Notes under the pieces: generated by a model
What the model was told of the DNA's origin: nothing
Databases searched by the model: none
Seen by the model: only the letters and a program-made list of their open reading frames with translations
Translations under genes and position numbers: made by a program
Shown: one piece after another, positions 17,457-27,104 of the stretch
Position numbering within the stretch: position 1 is the first letter of the stretch
How the letters are laid out: the number at the start of each line of letters is the position of its first letter
Assembly (NCBI RefSeq): GCF_000317145.1
Contig: NC_019697.1
Location: 5,158,886-5,222,885, forward strand
DNA length: 64,000 nucleotides
Source of the DNA: Chamaesiphon minutus PCC 6605
Lineage (GTDB): Bacteria > Cyanobacteriota > Cyanobacteriia > Cyanobacteriales > Chamaesiphonaceae
Reading direction: 5' to 3'

Positions 17457-19388
17457 ATGAATTCCGAACCCTCGACCGATCGATCTGTTGTGGCTAAGGT
17501 CGCACAACTCGATCGCCATACCGCTAGAACTGCCAGTCCGCTGACAGCTTTTCTCCAAAAGCACCTCATTGGCACGATCGTACTTTCGACTTGTATCAAT
17601 CTTGGATTGACAGGGGCGGCAACCTGGAGTGTAGCTGAGACTGCTAGGCAATTGCAAGCCAATGTTACCAAACAGGCGCGCCAACAAGACCTCAGCGGCC
17701 AACTGACCTATTTGGATGAAGTGCTCACCATGTCAGCACAGATGTTTACGAATACAGGTCAGTTGATGTGGGATAAACGCTATACCCAAACCGTACCCGT
17801 ATACGATAAAGCTTTTGCGGAATTGACTAAAGATGTACCCCCCTCTCCGCAATTCGATAAGGCCACCAAGAAGCTATTTGAAATTGAAGATGCTGCCTTT
17901 AAATTGGCAAAACAGGGTAACTTGAAAGCAGCTTCAGCACTATTGTTAAATCCAGATTACCAACAGAACAAGCAGATTTACACCACCGAATTGACTGCCA
18001 CGATCGCCAAGATTAAAACTAATGCCGATACTGAAATTCGTGGCGATCGCCAAGCACTATCAGATGCGATTCTATTAGCTTCGCTCGGATTGGGATTATT
18101 AGTCATTACGGGGGCATTGGTAGTCATCACAGTCAGAGGCTACATTCGCGATCGAGAGCAGTCTCAGCAAGACCTCCAGACATTTCAATCCGATCTGCTC
18201 TTGCTCAATCACGAACTCAAACAACAAGCCGAACTGCGAACAGAGCAACAAGAGCGAATCGTTACTGAAAGTGCTACTCTCCAAACCGATATCGGTCACA
18301 TTCTCGAAATAGTTAGCTCGCTAGAAGATGGCAATCTGACTGTTCGGGCAGAGGTTAGTGCGGGCGCGACCGGGTTGATTTCGGATACTCTCAATCGTCT
18401 GGTCGAATCACTCCACCGGATTATCTCCGTGGTATTATCGAATGCCGATCGAGTTGCCGCTAGTACATATGGTTTAGATCGCTTAGCATTAGAAACCGCC
18501 AGTCAAGCCCAAAACCAAACCAGATCGATCCAACAGATCGAAGCTTCGATCGCTCAAGTTAATACCCTCAGTAATAACTCTTACGAGCGTGCTGTGGCAA
18601 CTGTCGATGCCGTGCAACTAGCCAAAGCCGCGATCGATAACGGTCAACAGGAAATGAGCGCGATGGGAGATGGGATCGAAACGCTCCAGCAAGGCACCGA
18701 ACAAATAGTCAGACGCGTGCAGAGCCTGAGTGAGTTTGTCGCCCTAGCCGCTCGGTTCTCTAAAGAGCAAAAGCGGGTCGCCGCCCTGACGCGGGTACTA
18801 GCCTTGAATGCTTCTTTGCTCTCGACTCGCGCCCTCCAAGAGCAAGATCCCTTACAGTTTGCCAGTCTCGCTCATGAATTTGAAACCATTGCCAACCAGG
18901 TAAATGAGTTAGCTGGTGAAACTAATAACAGTCTAATTTCACTCCAATATCGCACCAACCAGATTCAAACAGTAACTTCTGGTCTTTCACAAGATATCAC
19001 CGATATCGATCGATTGGTGCAAAAATTCACAGGCGAAATGAATGTATCTCGTCAAGCTTTTACCAATATTCAGTTAGTAACCGATCGAGTCGCGTTGATG
19101 GGCGAACAAGTGAGCATCTCCAGCCAGGAGATCGTGCGCGTGGCAAACGATGCATTGACAGCTATTCAATCGATCGGCATCGTCGCTCAAAATACCGAAC
19201 ACAAGGCGACAGTTACCCGCGAAGAGGTAATCAGCATGGGTCAGATGGCGCAGCAACTACTGCAAATGGTCGAGTTTTTCCAGTTGAACGAGTCAACTGC
19301 TACAGCCGATCGGATTGTCTTGCCAGAAGATTCGACAGCGGTCAAAAATCCTCAAGCAGTCTACCAACTCCTCCAATCCCCATCCTGA
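17457..19388 (+). CDS. Second methyl-accepting chemotaxis protein (PixJ-like)
   Basis: 643 residues, 50 bp after the previous receptor and a paralogue of it: transmembrane helices near 37-58 and 200-224, a periplasmic domain of similar length, then HAMP and signalling helices. The tip reads 'VLALNASLLSTRALQEQDPL' followed by 'HEFETIANQVNELAGET', again non-canonical. No GAF domain. Position and pairing match the pixJ1-pixJ2 arrangement of Synechocystis. The two probably arose by tandem duplication and may form mixed arrays. Confidence 0.88.
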   Translation: MNSEPSTDRSVVAKVAQLDRHTARTASPLTAFLQKHLIGTIVLSTCINLGLTGAATWSVAETARQLQANVTKQARQQDLSGQLTYLDEVLTMSAQMFTNTGQLMWDKRYTQTVPVYDKAFAELTKDVPPSPQFDKATKKLFEIEDAAFKLAKQGNLKAASALLLNPDYQQNKQIYTTELTATIAKIKTNADTEIRGDRQALSDAILLASLGLGLLVITGALVVITVRGYIRDREQSQQDLQTFQSDLLLLNHELKQQAELRTEQQERIVTESATLQTDIGHILEIVSSLEDGNLTVRAEVSAGATGLISDTLNRLVESLHRIISVVLSNADRVAASTYGLDRLALETASQAQNQTRSIQQIEASIAQVNTLSNNSYERAVATVDAVQLAKAAIDNGQQEMSAMGDGIETLQQGTEQIVRRVQSLSEFVALAARFSKEQKRVAALTRVLALNASLLSTRALQEQDPLQFASLAHEFETIANQVNELAGETNNSLISLQYRTNQIQTVTSGLSQDITDIDRLVQKFTGEMNVSRQAFTNIQLVTDRVALMGEQVSISSQEIVRVANDALTAIQSIGIVAQNTEHKATVTREEVISMGQMAQQLLQMVEFFQLNESTATADRIVLPEDSTAVKNPQAVYQLLQSPS

Positions 19389-19501
19389 TTTACCAACTGA
19401 AAGGATTGACAGGATTAATCTTTCGGCACACTCCCGACTCACCCCGTTCCCCCTTCACCGCCGCTTCTAACCGCCTACTAGACCTCATGCAGTAAAACAT
19501 C

Positions 19502-22500
19502 ATGCTTACACCCGATAATTTAGCCGAAGAGCAATTACAGCAAGAGTTGCGGGAGATGTTTATCGTTGATACCCAGCAACAGCTAGAAACTTATTTTGAT
19601 GTTGTCCAAAGGTTGCAGCCAGAGTCTTGGATTGCGGATATTCAGTCGCTTTACCGGGCTATTCATACAATCAAAGGTGGCGCGGTCACCGTTGAAGCCG
19701 ATAGCATATTGTACAGTGCGATGGCCTTAGAAGATTTACTCTCGGACTTACGTTACTTGGAAGTAGCACCACCACTAGATGATGGTAAGCCGATCGAGAT
19801 GCTCCTAGAAGCTGGCGAACTCCTCGCTAGCTGTCTCGAAATTGGGGATGGCAGCTCGAACGATCCCAGTGGAGATCGGGTGCAATTAACAATCCAACGA
19901 TTGCAAACTCTGCACTCGCAAGTTAGGGATCGATATTTGCCAGATTGGAACCAGATGAGGCAAGTTCATCAAGAGTTTGCCGAACAGGGTTTCGATTTGG
20001 TGGTTTTGGATCTAGAGATGGCTCTGGCAAAAATTCCCGATCGTGGTGTCGTATCCCCCCAGATCGTGGCAAACGCGCAAGCCACGATCGCGCAACTGAC
20101 TCAAATTGGTACGGAAATCGAATTAGCCCCCGGCTGGACGCAACTACTGCAATTTGGAGATCGACTCATTAGCGATCCCGATCCTCAGTTATGGCAGGTA
20201 GTATGGTTGCCTTATTTTCAGGTACTAAAAACTTGTGTCAAAAATAGCGGTGAGATCGATCCTGAAGAGATCGCCAGATTAGATGCGCTAGCAAATTCGC
20301 GCGACAATGCCGACAGCGGCACTCCTCTTTCAGTCGATCTTACTTGGGACTTAGATGACGATCTCAGCGGTGCTGGTGATGACTTGTCAGGTTTACTCAA
20401 TGAGATATTAGTAGCAGCAGAAATTGCACCAGATAGCCTCACGGTAATATCTTCAGCACAATCGCTCGCGACACAGAGCGAGGACAGTACTGAAGTTGCC
20501 GAAATCGAGCTGTGGAGTGAGGCAACGATCGAACAATTGGACGAATTTGGATCGCTCGAGGATGAAGCGGATGATGATTTACCCGATTTACTCGATAATT
20601 TCTTTGGCAGTGGTGAAATTTTACCCCTAGCCTCAGCCCGATCGCTCGAAATTGAGAGCGAGGACAGTGCTGAAGTTTCCCAAATCGAGCTGTGGAGCGA
20701 GACCACGATCGAGCAACTAGACGAATTTGGCTCGCTCGAGGATGAAGCGGATGTAGCTATTGCTGAAGTTTCCGAAATCGAGCGGTGGAGTGAGGCGACG
20801 ATCGAACAATTAGACGAATTTGGATCGCTCGAGGATGAAGCGGATGATGATTTACCCGATTTACTCGATAATTTCTTTGGCAGTGGTGAAATTTTACCCC
20901 TAGCCTCAGCCCGATCGCTCGAAATTCAGAGCAAGGACAGTGCTGAAGTCGCCCAAATCGAGCTGTGGAGCGAGAACACGGTCGAGCAATTAGACGAATT
21001 TGGATCGATTGAGGATGAAGCGGATGCAGCTATTACTGAAGTTGCCGAAATCGATCGGTGGAGTGAGGCGACGCTCGAGCAATTGGATGAGTCAGACTCG
21101 GTAGAGATTGAGGCGGAGGGAGACTTATCCGATTTACTGGATAATTTTTTCATCGAAGAACGCGCACAAATCGAAATTACCACTTCAGATTTCCACTTGG
21201 CACCACCTGGATCGCAGCCGCTCGCGGCAGATAGTCCAGCCGAGAAATTGGCTGAGGCTCAAAATTTCGATCGTGCCGAGTCAGATGAATTTATCGAATT
21301 AGATGAGTTCGATCTACTCGCGGAGATTGAGAGCGAACTTGCAGCTAAAAACGAGCCGCTGACAACCGCAGCACCTGGCTCTGTGGTTACCGAGCGCGAA
21401 CATCGCCAATCATCGATCGAACCAGCAGCTCTCAAACGCGGTGTTTCGATCCCTGTCCCCCTAGAACGACTAGATCGATCGGCTCAACAAGTCGTAGATA
21501 CATTATTGACAGCCAGGTCGGTCATGAATGCCTCCTCGCGACTCCAGTCCCAATTAAGCCAGTTAAACGCGCTCACCCAAGAAAGTTCTCGCTCCATCGC
21601 TGCATTGCGCCAACTTCAAGATAACTACGCGCTCATGCAAAATATCAGCGACGATCGAGATGCAGGCAATAATGTCTCCATCGAGCGTTATCGTCAAGGT
21701 TATATCACTATCGTCCAACTGCTAGAAAATCTGCTGCGCATGTCCGAACTCGGTCAAGAGATCGAGGCGACTAACTATGACAGCCACGATCGGATCGAGG
21801 CTCTCGATCGTAGTATCGTCAGGCTCAAAGATGGGATTGAAACCAGCCGTCTGGTGCCTTTTCGGAATTTAACGATCCGTGCCAAAGCAATCTTACGCGA
21901 TCTGACTAATCGGTATGGCAAACCAGCAGAACTGATTGTCGAAAATGAGCGTGTAGAAATGGATGCAGGCATTGTCCAGCAATTAGAACCAGCTCTACTC
22001 CACATCTTGAGAAATGCTTACGATCACGGACTAGAAACCGTCGAACAGCGGCTAGCCCAAGGTAAACCAGCACAAGGGACGATTCGGGTATCCCTGCATC
22101 GCCGAGGCAATCTCTATCGGCTGACAATAGAAGATGATGGACGCGGTATCGATGGCGACGTCATCTATAGCCTAGCCGAGTCTAAAGGTTTCGCGATCGA
22201 ACGGCAAGATCCAGAACGTAGCGGTCTACCGCTGACTGAGAGCGAAATCTTGGCAATTATTTGTCAGCCGGGATTCAGTTCTAGCAATACCATCAACGAG
22301 GTATCTGGACGCGGTGTGGGCATGGACGTTGTTGTGGCTCAGCTTGCTAGTATTGGTGGCAAATTAAGCCTCAACACTTCAGTAGGTCGAGGCACTAAGT
22401 TAACGCTCGAAGTCCCCGCCCCACAGCTATTAGTCCCTTGCGTGCTGTTTCAAGTTGGCGATCGCACGGTCGCTTTTCCTACAGAGGAAGTCCTCGAAAC

Positions 22501-23365
22501 AGCACTGTTAAGTTCGCTCTGTGCCAACATGTCCGCAGACGATCGTGGGGGTATCTGTGCGTGGACGCTCGCCACAAGTCGGGGAGAGATGCCTGGTTTC
22601 GATCTAGCTAATTATTGGCAGTTTACCCAAAGATCGCTCCCTGAGACGGCAATTTGCATTCGCACTCGTCAAGGCACTGACAATATGGAAATTTGGTCGA
22701 TTGCTGACGATCTCATCGGCCAATCCCAACTGCTAATCAATCCTTTGCCTAGTCCGCTGGTCGCTCCTGCGGGATTATTAGGGGTCAGCCTCCAGTCAGA
22801 TGGTCGGTTGATTTCGATTCTCGACCCGATCGCCTTAACTGCCAAGCTAGCGATCGCCGCCAATCGAGATCTCGACGCTGGCGCGATCGCATTAGGACTC
22901 GCTCAAGACAATGTTGCCAAGCATGAGTCTGTCACACCATCCGTACCGAATCTCCCCAGCGGAGACAATGCTACCATTCCCACCATTCTGATCGTTGACG
23001 ATGCTGCCTTGATCCGCCGCCGATTTGAAGCTAGCCTCAGTATCGCTGGATTTGTCACCCATACTTGCAACGATGGACTAGAAGCCCTAAATTGGCTCCA
23101 GTCCAATCCCTTACCCGATCTGATGATTACAGACGTCGAGATGCCCAATATGGATGGTTTCACACTGATCGATCGATTGCGGCAAGCCAACATTGCTCTC
23201 CCGATCTTGGTAGTCTCATCGCGATCTTCCGAAGAATGGAGAAAAGAAGCCCGTCGTCTCGGAGCTAACGACTATCTCAACAAAGGTTTTTCTACAGCCG
23301 AAATGCTCCAAAAAGTTAATTCACTACTAGGTTCGGTAGTTTCACAGAAAGCCTTTGGACGTTAG
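19502..23365 (+). CDS. pixL: Hybrid CheA-type histidine kinase (PixL type)
   Basis: 1287 residues. N-terminal HPt domain (about 12-115) with phosphoacceptor His55 in 'AIHTIKGGAV'. An acidic repeat-rich linker (about 285-560) follows, with 91-residue tandem units. The kinase core includes dimerisation helices (about 650-790), N box 'LLHILRNAYDHGLE', G1 'IEDDGRGID' and G2 'GRGVGMDVV'. A CheW-like regulatory domain (about 970-1110) and a C-terminal receiver ('TILIVDDAALIRRRFEA', Asp in 'LMITDVEMPNMDGF') end the protein. Phosphorylates its own receiver and PixG/PixH, by analogy with known systems. Confidence 0.95.
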   Translation: MLTPDNLAEEQLQQELREMFIVDTQQQLETYFDVVQRLQPESWIADIQSLYRAIHTIKGGAVTVEADSILYSAMALEDLLSDLRYLEVAPPLDDGKPIEMLLEAGELLASCLEIGDGSSNDPSGDRVQLTIQRLQTLHSQVRDRYLPDWNQMRQVHQEFAEQGFDLVVLDLEMALAKIPDRGVVSPQIVANAQATIAQLTQIGTEIELAPGWTQLLQFGDRLISDPDPQLWQVVWLPYFQVLKTCVKNSGEIDPEEIARLDALANSRDNADSGTPLSVDLTWDLDDDLSGAGDDLSGLLNEILVAAEIAPDSLTVISSAQSLATQSEDSTEVAEIELWSEATIEQLDEFGSLEDEADDDLPDLLDNFFGSGEILPLASARSLEIESEDSAEVSQIELWSETTIEQLDEFGSLEDEADVAIAEVSEIERWSEATIEQLDEFGSLEDEADDDLPDLLDNFFGSGEILPLASARSLEIQSKDSAEVAQIELWSENTVEQLDEFGSIEDEADAAITEVAEIDRWSEATLEQLDESDSVEIEAEGDLSDLLDNFFIEERAQIEITTSDFHLAPPGSQPLAADSPAEKLAEAQNFDRAESDEFIELDEFDLLAEIESELAAKNEPLTTAAPGSVVTEREHRQSSIEPAALKRGVSIPVPLERLDRSAQQVVDTLLTARSVMNASSRLQSQLSQLNALTQESSRSIAALRQLQDNYALMQNISDDRDAGNNVSIERYRQGYITIVQLLENLLRMSELGQEIEATNYDSHDRIEALDRSIVRLKDGIETSRLVPFRNLTIRAKAILRDLTNRYGKPAELIVENERVEMDAGIVQQLEPALLHILRNAYDHGLETVEQRLAQGKPAQGTIRVSLHRRGNLYRLTIEDDGRGIDGDVIYSLAESKGFAIERQDPERSGLPLTESEILAIICQPGFSSSNTINEVSGRGVGMDVVVAQLASIGGKLSLNTSVGRGTKLTLEVPAPQLLVPCVLFQVGDRTVAFPTEEVLETALLSSLCANMSADDRGGICAWTLATSRGEMPGFDLANYWQFTQRSLPETAICIRTRQGTDNMEIWSIADDLIGQSQLLINPLPSPLVAPAGLLGVSLQSDGRLISILDPIALTAKLAIAANRDLDAGAIALGLAQDNVAKHESVTPSVPNLPSGDNATIPTILIVDDAALIRRRFEASLSIAGFVTHTCNDGLEALNWLQSNPLPDLMITDVEMPNMDGFTLIDRLRQANIALPILVVSSRSSEEWRKEARRLGANDYLNKGFSTAEMLQKVNSLLGSVVSQKAFGR
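20495..21150 (+). repeat. 273-bp (91-codon) tandem repeat inside the CheA gene
   Basis: Repeat starts fall at 20495, 20768 and 21041, spaced exactly 273 bp. Each full unit holds two 'WSEATIEQLDEFGSLEDEAD'-like modules and one 'DDLPDLLDNFFGSGEILP' module. The third unit is partial and diverged, and a weaker earlier copy lies near residues 285-331. The first two are nearly identical at DNA level over long blocks. The array encodes an acidic linker between HPt and kinase core. Confidence 0.92.
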
Positions 23366-23425
23366 GGGATGGGGTAAGGGGATAGGGTATAAACGCTCTC
23401 CGTTTACCCACTACCAATTATCCCT

Positions 23426-24844
23426 TTACCCTTCCTTCGTCCACTCAGTGTGGAACGAGCCTGACTTATCGACGCGCTCGTAGGTGTGGGCACCAAAGTA
23501 GTCGCGTTGCGCCTGGGTCAGGTTTTGGGGGAGATTCGCGCGGCGGTAGCTATCGAAGTAATCGAGCGATGCGCTAAATGCAGGGACGGGGATGCCCATT
23601 TTAGCTGCTTGAGAGATGACTTCGCGCCAAGCGGATTGACGATCGAGAATGGTTTGTTTGAATTCTGGAGCTAGCAGCAGATTGGCTAGATCTGGCTCGG
23701 CTTTGAAGGCATCCTTAATTTTATTCAGGAATCCAGCACGAATGATACAGCCACCTTTCCAGATCCGCGAAATTTCGCTGAGATTGAGATTGTAGCCTTC
23801 CGCTTTGGAGGCTGCACTCAGTAGAGCCATCCCTTGAGCGTAGGAACAGATTTTCGAGCAATAGAGGGCGTCGCGGACTTGGTCTACAAAAACTTTCGGA
23901 TCGCCTGTAAACTTGCCATCTGGCCCAGTGAGGACTTTGGCAGCTTCGACGCGTTCGGCTTTGATCGATGACATAATCCGCCCGTTGACAGCAGCGATAA
24001 TTGTCGGAATCGATACGCCTAGTTCTAGCGCGCTTTGAACAGTCCAGCGTCCGGTACCTTTTTGAGCGGCGGCATCGAGGATGAGTTCGACTAGTGGTTT
24101 ACTGGTTTCAGGGTCGATATACTTGAAGATATCGGCAGTTATTTCGATCAAAAATGAATTGAGTTCGTCGGTGGTGTTCCACTCGGTAAAGACTTCATGC
24201 AACTGTTTGTGGTCTAGACCAGCAACATTTTTGAGCAGGTCGTAAGCTTCGGCGATCAATTGCATGTCGCCGTACTCGATGCCGTTATGCACCATTTTTA
24301 CATAGTGTCCGGCTCCACCTTTACCGATGTACGTCACACAGGGTCCATCGTCCACCTGAGCGGCAATTTTTGTCAAAATGGGTTCGAGATTGCGATAGGC
24401 CGTTTCCGTGCCTCCTGGCATCATACTGGGGCCATTGAGCGCGCCTTCTTCACCACCACTGACACCCATGCCAATGAAGGTAAATCCCAATCCTTCGAGA
24501 TCTTTGGTCCGACGCTCGGTATCTGTAAAGAGTGAGTTGCCACCGTCAATGACGACATCTCCTGGTTCGAGAAAAGGTTTGAGTGCGTCGATCGTGTCGT
24601 CAGTTGGTTTACCCGCCTTGACCATGAGGAGGATTTTGCGGGGAGTTTCGAGGGCGGCGCAAAATTCTTGTAATGTATGGGTTGCAATTACTTTTTTGCC
24701 CTGGGCGCGGGTTTCCATAAACTTATCGGTTACTGCCCCAGTTCGGTTGAACACGGCGATCGGAAAGCCATTGCGCTCGACATTCAGGGCTAGGTTTTCA
24801 CCCATGACAGCTAAACCAATGACACCAAAGCTTTGTAGAGACAT
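23426..24844 (-). CDS. gnd: 6-phosphogluconate dehydrogenase, decarboxylating
   Basis: 472 residues, full family length. Oxidises 6-phosphogluconate to ribulose 5-phosphate and CO2 with NADP+ in the oxidative pentose phosphate pathway. The nucleotide-binding start 'FGVIGLAVMGENLALNVERN', the substrate motif 'GVSGGEEGALNGPSMMPGG' and 'GGAGHYVKMVHNGIEYGDMQ' with the catalytic Lys are all present. Convergent with pixL; no terminator is obvious in the 60-bp gap. Confidence 0.97.
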   Translation of the reverse strand: MSLQSFGVIGLAVMGENLALNVERNGFPIAVFNRTGAVTDKFMETRAQGKKVIATHTLQEFCAALETPRKILLMVKAGKPTDDTIDALKPFLEPGDVVIDGGNSLFTDTERRTKDLEGLGFTFIGMGVSGGEEGALNGPSMMPGGTETAYRNLEPILTKIAAQVDDGPCVTYIGKGGAGHYVKMVHNGIEYGDMQLIAEAYDLLKNVAGLDHKQLHEVFTEWNTTDELNSFLIEITADIFKYIDPETSKPLVELILDAAAQKGTGRWTVQSALELGVSIPTIIAAVNGRIMSSIKAERVEAAKVLTGPDGKFTGDPKVFVDQVRDALYCSKICSYAQGMALLSAASKAEGYNLNLSEISRIWKGGCIIRAGFLNKIKDAFKAEPDLANLLLAPEFKQTILDRQSAWREVISQAAKMGIPVPAFSASLDYFDSYRRANLPQNLTQAQRDYFGAHTYERVDKSGSFHTEWTKEG

Positions 24845-25200
24845 AAATTATTGGAAATACTGGAGATGTAGGGTTCGATCTTTCTTCACCTCACCTTAGC
24901 TCGATCCCCATTTTTTGGGGCAGTTTAGATAAATTTTTGTAACGTTATTGGGAAAATGGCAGTTGGGGATCGCATCGATCGCGATTTTATTTACTCGCAT
25001 CTGCGATGGGGATGCAGTTTGGTGAATAGTGAATAGTGAATAGTGGCTAGTCTCGCATCTTGTAACAGTCTAAAAACACTATTGCTTAGTCTAAACCCAG
25101 GGTACCAATAAGCGATGCACTCCGATCGAGAAGCCAGATCGGAGTGCATCGCTTGTTTAGTACCAGGAGGTTGTAGTAATAATAAATGTGTCAATTAAGA
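24845..25200. other. Spacer with GTGAATA heptamers and a 17-bp hairpin
   Basis: Contains three GTGAATA units (25022-25045) and the hairpin listed separately. Otherwise featureless; the gnd promoter should lie next to 24845. Confidence 0.5.
25110..25154. terminator. Strong hairpin downstream of ftrV
   Basis: AAGCGATGCACTCCGAT (25110-25126) and ATCGGAGTGCATCGCTT (25138-25154) are perfectly complementary over 17 bp with an 11-nt loop. There is only a short T-run (GTTTAG) on one side. It probably ends ftrV transcription from the right, but a small hairpin RNA or repeat element is possible. Confidence 0.6.
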
Positions 25201-25425
25201 TTAAATGACTTCTAGCTCATCTTCTCGCAGGTGCGCGCGAAGCTTGTCATTATCGAACTTGACAATCAGCGGGAAATTAGCACTGATCGGGCGACCTTTC
25301 CATTCAGTAGCAATCTTATCGATCGTGCCTTCTTGGTGGAGAATATCGACAGCTTGGCCGCGATGTTTGGGGTGATGATAGATAACTACAGATGTTTTGA
25401 CACGAACGCGATCGCCTACTTGCAT
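25201..25425 (-). CDS. ftrV: Ferredoxin-thioredoxin reductase variable chain
   Basis: 74 residues. The SH3-like barrel of FTR alpha is readable: 'MQVGDRVRVKTSVVIYHHPKHRG' at the start, 'EGTIDKIATEWKGRPISANFPL' in the middle, and 'LRAHLREDELEVI' at the end. The variable chain partners the catalytic FTR chain (not in this window), which passes electrons from ferredoxin to thioredoxin and so links photosynthetic light to enzyme activation. Length and motifs are typical. Confidence 0.93.
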   Translation of the reverse strand: MQVGDRVRVKTSVVIYHHPKHRGQAVDILHQEGTIDKIATEWKGRPISANFPLIVKFDNDKLRAHLREDELEVI

Positions 25426-25620
25426 GTTTTTTAAAAACCTCAGTTACTGAAAATTGATGAAGTGCTGTCTGTGTGAGTCAATCGAGTAGAAATACGACTC
25501 GCTCAATTTACTTCGATTGTCAAACATTAAATGATGAATTCTTATTCTCTCATAATTAGCAGATTTCTCGATCGATCTCGATAAGAAACGATACTGGTAG
25601 TAATCCAACTTTGGATGTTG

Positions 25621-25670
25621 CGGCTGCGTTCCGCGCGGGTTCCCCGCTCAATGAAACGCACCAAGCAGCC
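25621..25670. repeat. REP-like foldback element
   Basis: GGCTGCGTTCC...GCGGGTTCCCCGC...GAAACGCACCAAGCAGCC can fold into a long imperfect stem. It has the same layout as the element at 47463-47499 (TGC-TTTCC, inner GGGTTTCCC stem, GAAA-GCACCAAGC), so both belong to one dispersed family. Confidence 0.6.
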
Positions 25671-25693
25671 AGACAAGACAGGATTTTGGATTA

Positions 25694-25722
25694 CCTAAAA
25701 CCTAAAGCCTAAAACCTAAAAC
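25694..25722. repeat. CCTAAAR heptamer array overlapping the malic enzyme stop
   Basis: Four units. The malic enzyme stop codon (TAG on the minus strand, 25716-25718) is itself part of the array: on that strand the repeat reads TTTTAGG onward from the last codons. Confidence 0.85.
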
Positions 25723-27104
25723 TTCGCAATGCCTTCCTCTCTGGCGGCTTTTTGCACCGCAGAAGCGACTGCTGTCGCGACGCGCTTGTCGAAGACAGAG
25801 GGGACAATGTATTCGCGATTGAGTTCGTTAGGATTGATCAGTGAAGCGATCGCTTTAGCGGCTTCTAGACACATGTTGATGGTAATCTGATTGGCACGAC
25901 AATCGATCGCGCCTCGGAAGACGCCGGGAAAAGCCAGGACATTGTTGATTTGGTTGGGATAATCGCTACGTCCGGTTGCCATTACTGCGACATCATTGCT
26001 AATTAATTCTGGTTGAATTTCGGGAATCGGATTGGCCATTGCAAACACGATTGCATCCTTAGCCATCGATTTCACCATTTCTGGCGTGACTACTCCTGGC
26101 GCGCTGACGCCCAAAAAGACATCCGCACCCACCATCGCATCGGCGAGCGTCCCGGTTTGCTCGACGGCAAATTCTAGTTTCTCTGGATTTAAATCGGTGC
26201 GACTAGTGGACAGAATCCCTTTGGAGTCGCAGATACAGATATGCTTAACACCAGCAGTCATAAATAATTTGGCGATCGCGATGCCCGCAGCACCCGCACC
26301 ATTAATGGTAATTTTGACAGTATCGAGAGACTTTTTGACTAATTTGAGCGAGTTTAATAAAGCCGCAAGGGTAACGATCGCGGTACCATGTTGGTCGTCA
26401 TGAAATACGGGAATATCCAACTCTGCTCGCAATCGCGCTTCGATTTCAAAGCAACGTGGTGCGGCAATATCTTCGAGATTGATACCGCCAAATACTGGCG
26501 CGAGATGTTTGACAGTTTTGATAATTTCTTCGGTGTCTTGAGTATCCAGACAGATTGGGAACGCATCGAGTCCAGCGAATTCTTTAAATAACATCGCTTT
26601 GCCTTCCATCACAGGCATCGAAGCGGCAGCACCTAAGTTGCCCAATCCTAATACCGCACTACCATCGCTGACGATCGCGACTGTATTACACTTAATTGTT
26701 AGCTCGTAAACGCGCTCTGGCTCTTGCGCGATCGCCATACAGACGCGTCCGACACCTGGCGTATATGCCATCGCTAGATCCGACTGACGGGTAAGCGGAA
26801 TCTTGCTCTCCATCCGAATTTTACCGCCGCGATGGAGTTGCATCGTGCGATCGAAAGTACTCGTGAGCCTTACTTCCGGAATCGACTTCACTACTTCGAC
26901 AATTTGGTCGCCATGCTCGGTACTAGTCGCATCTACAGTGACATCGATCTGCGATAGCATTCGCGTTTGCTCGGTAATATCTAAGGTGCTGATATTTCCC
27001 CCGACTGAAGCGATACCCTGAGCGATACTCGCCAGCATACCCGATCGATTGGGCACTTCCAAGTGCATGGAAATACTAAAGGAAGAAGTAGGATTTAAAT
27101 TTAC
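25716..27104 (-). CDS. NAD(P)-dependent malic enzyme with N-terminal ACT domain
   Basis: 462 residues from the ATG at 27104; an earlier in-frame start at 27164 adds 20 unlikely residues. Oxidatively decarboxylates malate to pyruvate and CO2. The ACT-like domain (about 8-80, 'VPNRSGMLASIAQGIASVGGN') suggests ligand control. The catalytic part shows 'VYELTIKCNTVAIVSDGSAVLGLGN', 'FHDDQHGTAIVTLAALLNSLK' and the Rossmann motif 'INGAGAAGIAIAKLF'. The stop codon is embedded in a heptamer repeat. Confidence 0.95.
   Translation of the reverse strand, partial: VNLNPTSSFSISMHLEVPNRSGMLASIAQGIASVGGNISTLDITEQTRMLSQIDVTVDATSTEHGDQIVEVVKSIPEVRLTSTFDRTMQLHRGGKIRMESKIPLTRQSDLAMAYTPGVGRVCMAIAQEPERVYELTIKCNTVAIVSDGSAVLGLGNLGAAASMPVMEGKAMLFKEFAGLDAFPICLDTQDTEEIIKTVKHLAPVFGGINLEDIAAPRCFEIEARLRAELDIPVFHDDQHGTAIVTLAALLNSLKLVKKSLDTVKITINGAGAAGIAIAKLFMTAGVKHICICDSKGILSTSRTDLNPEKLEFAVEQTGTLADAMVGADVFLGVSAPGVVTPEMVKSMAKDAIVFAMANPIPEIQPELISNDVAVMATGRSDYPNQINNVLAFPGVFRGAIDCRANQITINMCLEAAKAIASLINPNELNREYIVPSVFDKRVATAVASAVQKAAREEGIAKF

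Noticed and set aside
20218-21183. Long Ser-rich minus-strand frames opposite pixL
   Set aside because: They mirror the acidic tandem repeat of the CheA gene; the repeat keeps the antisense frame open by composition alone.
24408-24899. 163-codon plus-strand frame opposite gnd
   Set aside because: Antisense shadow of a well-conserved 6-phosphogluconate dehydrogenase gene with no features of its own.
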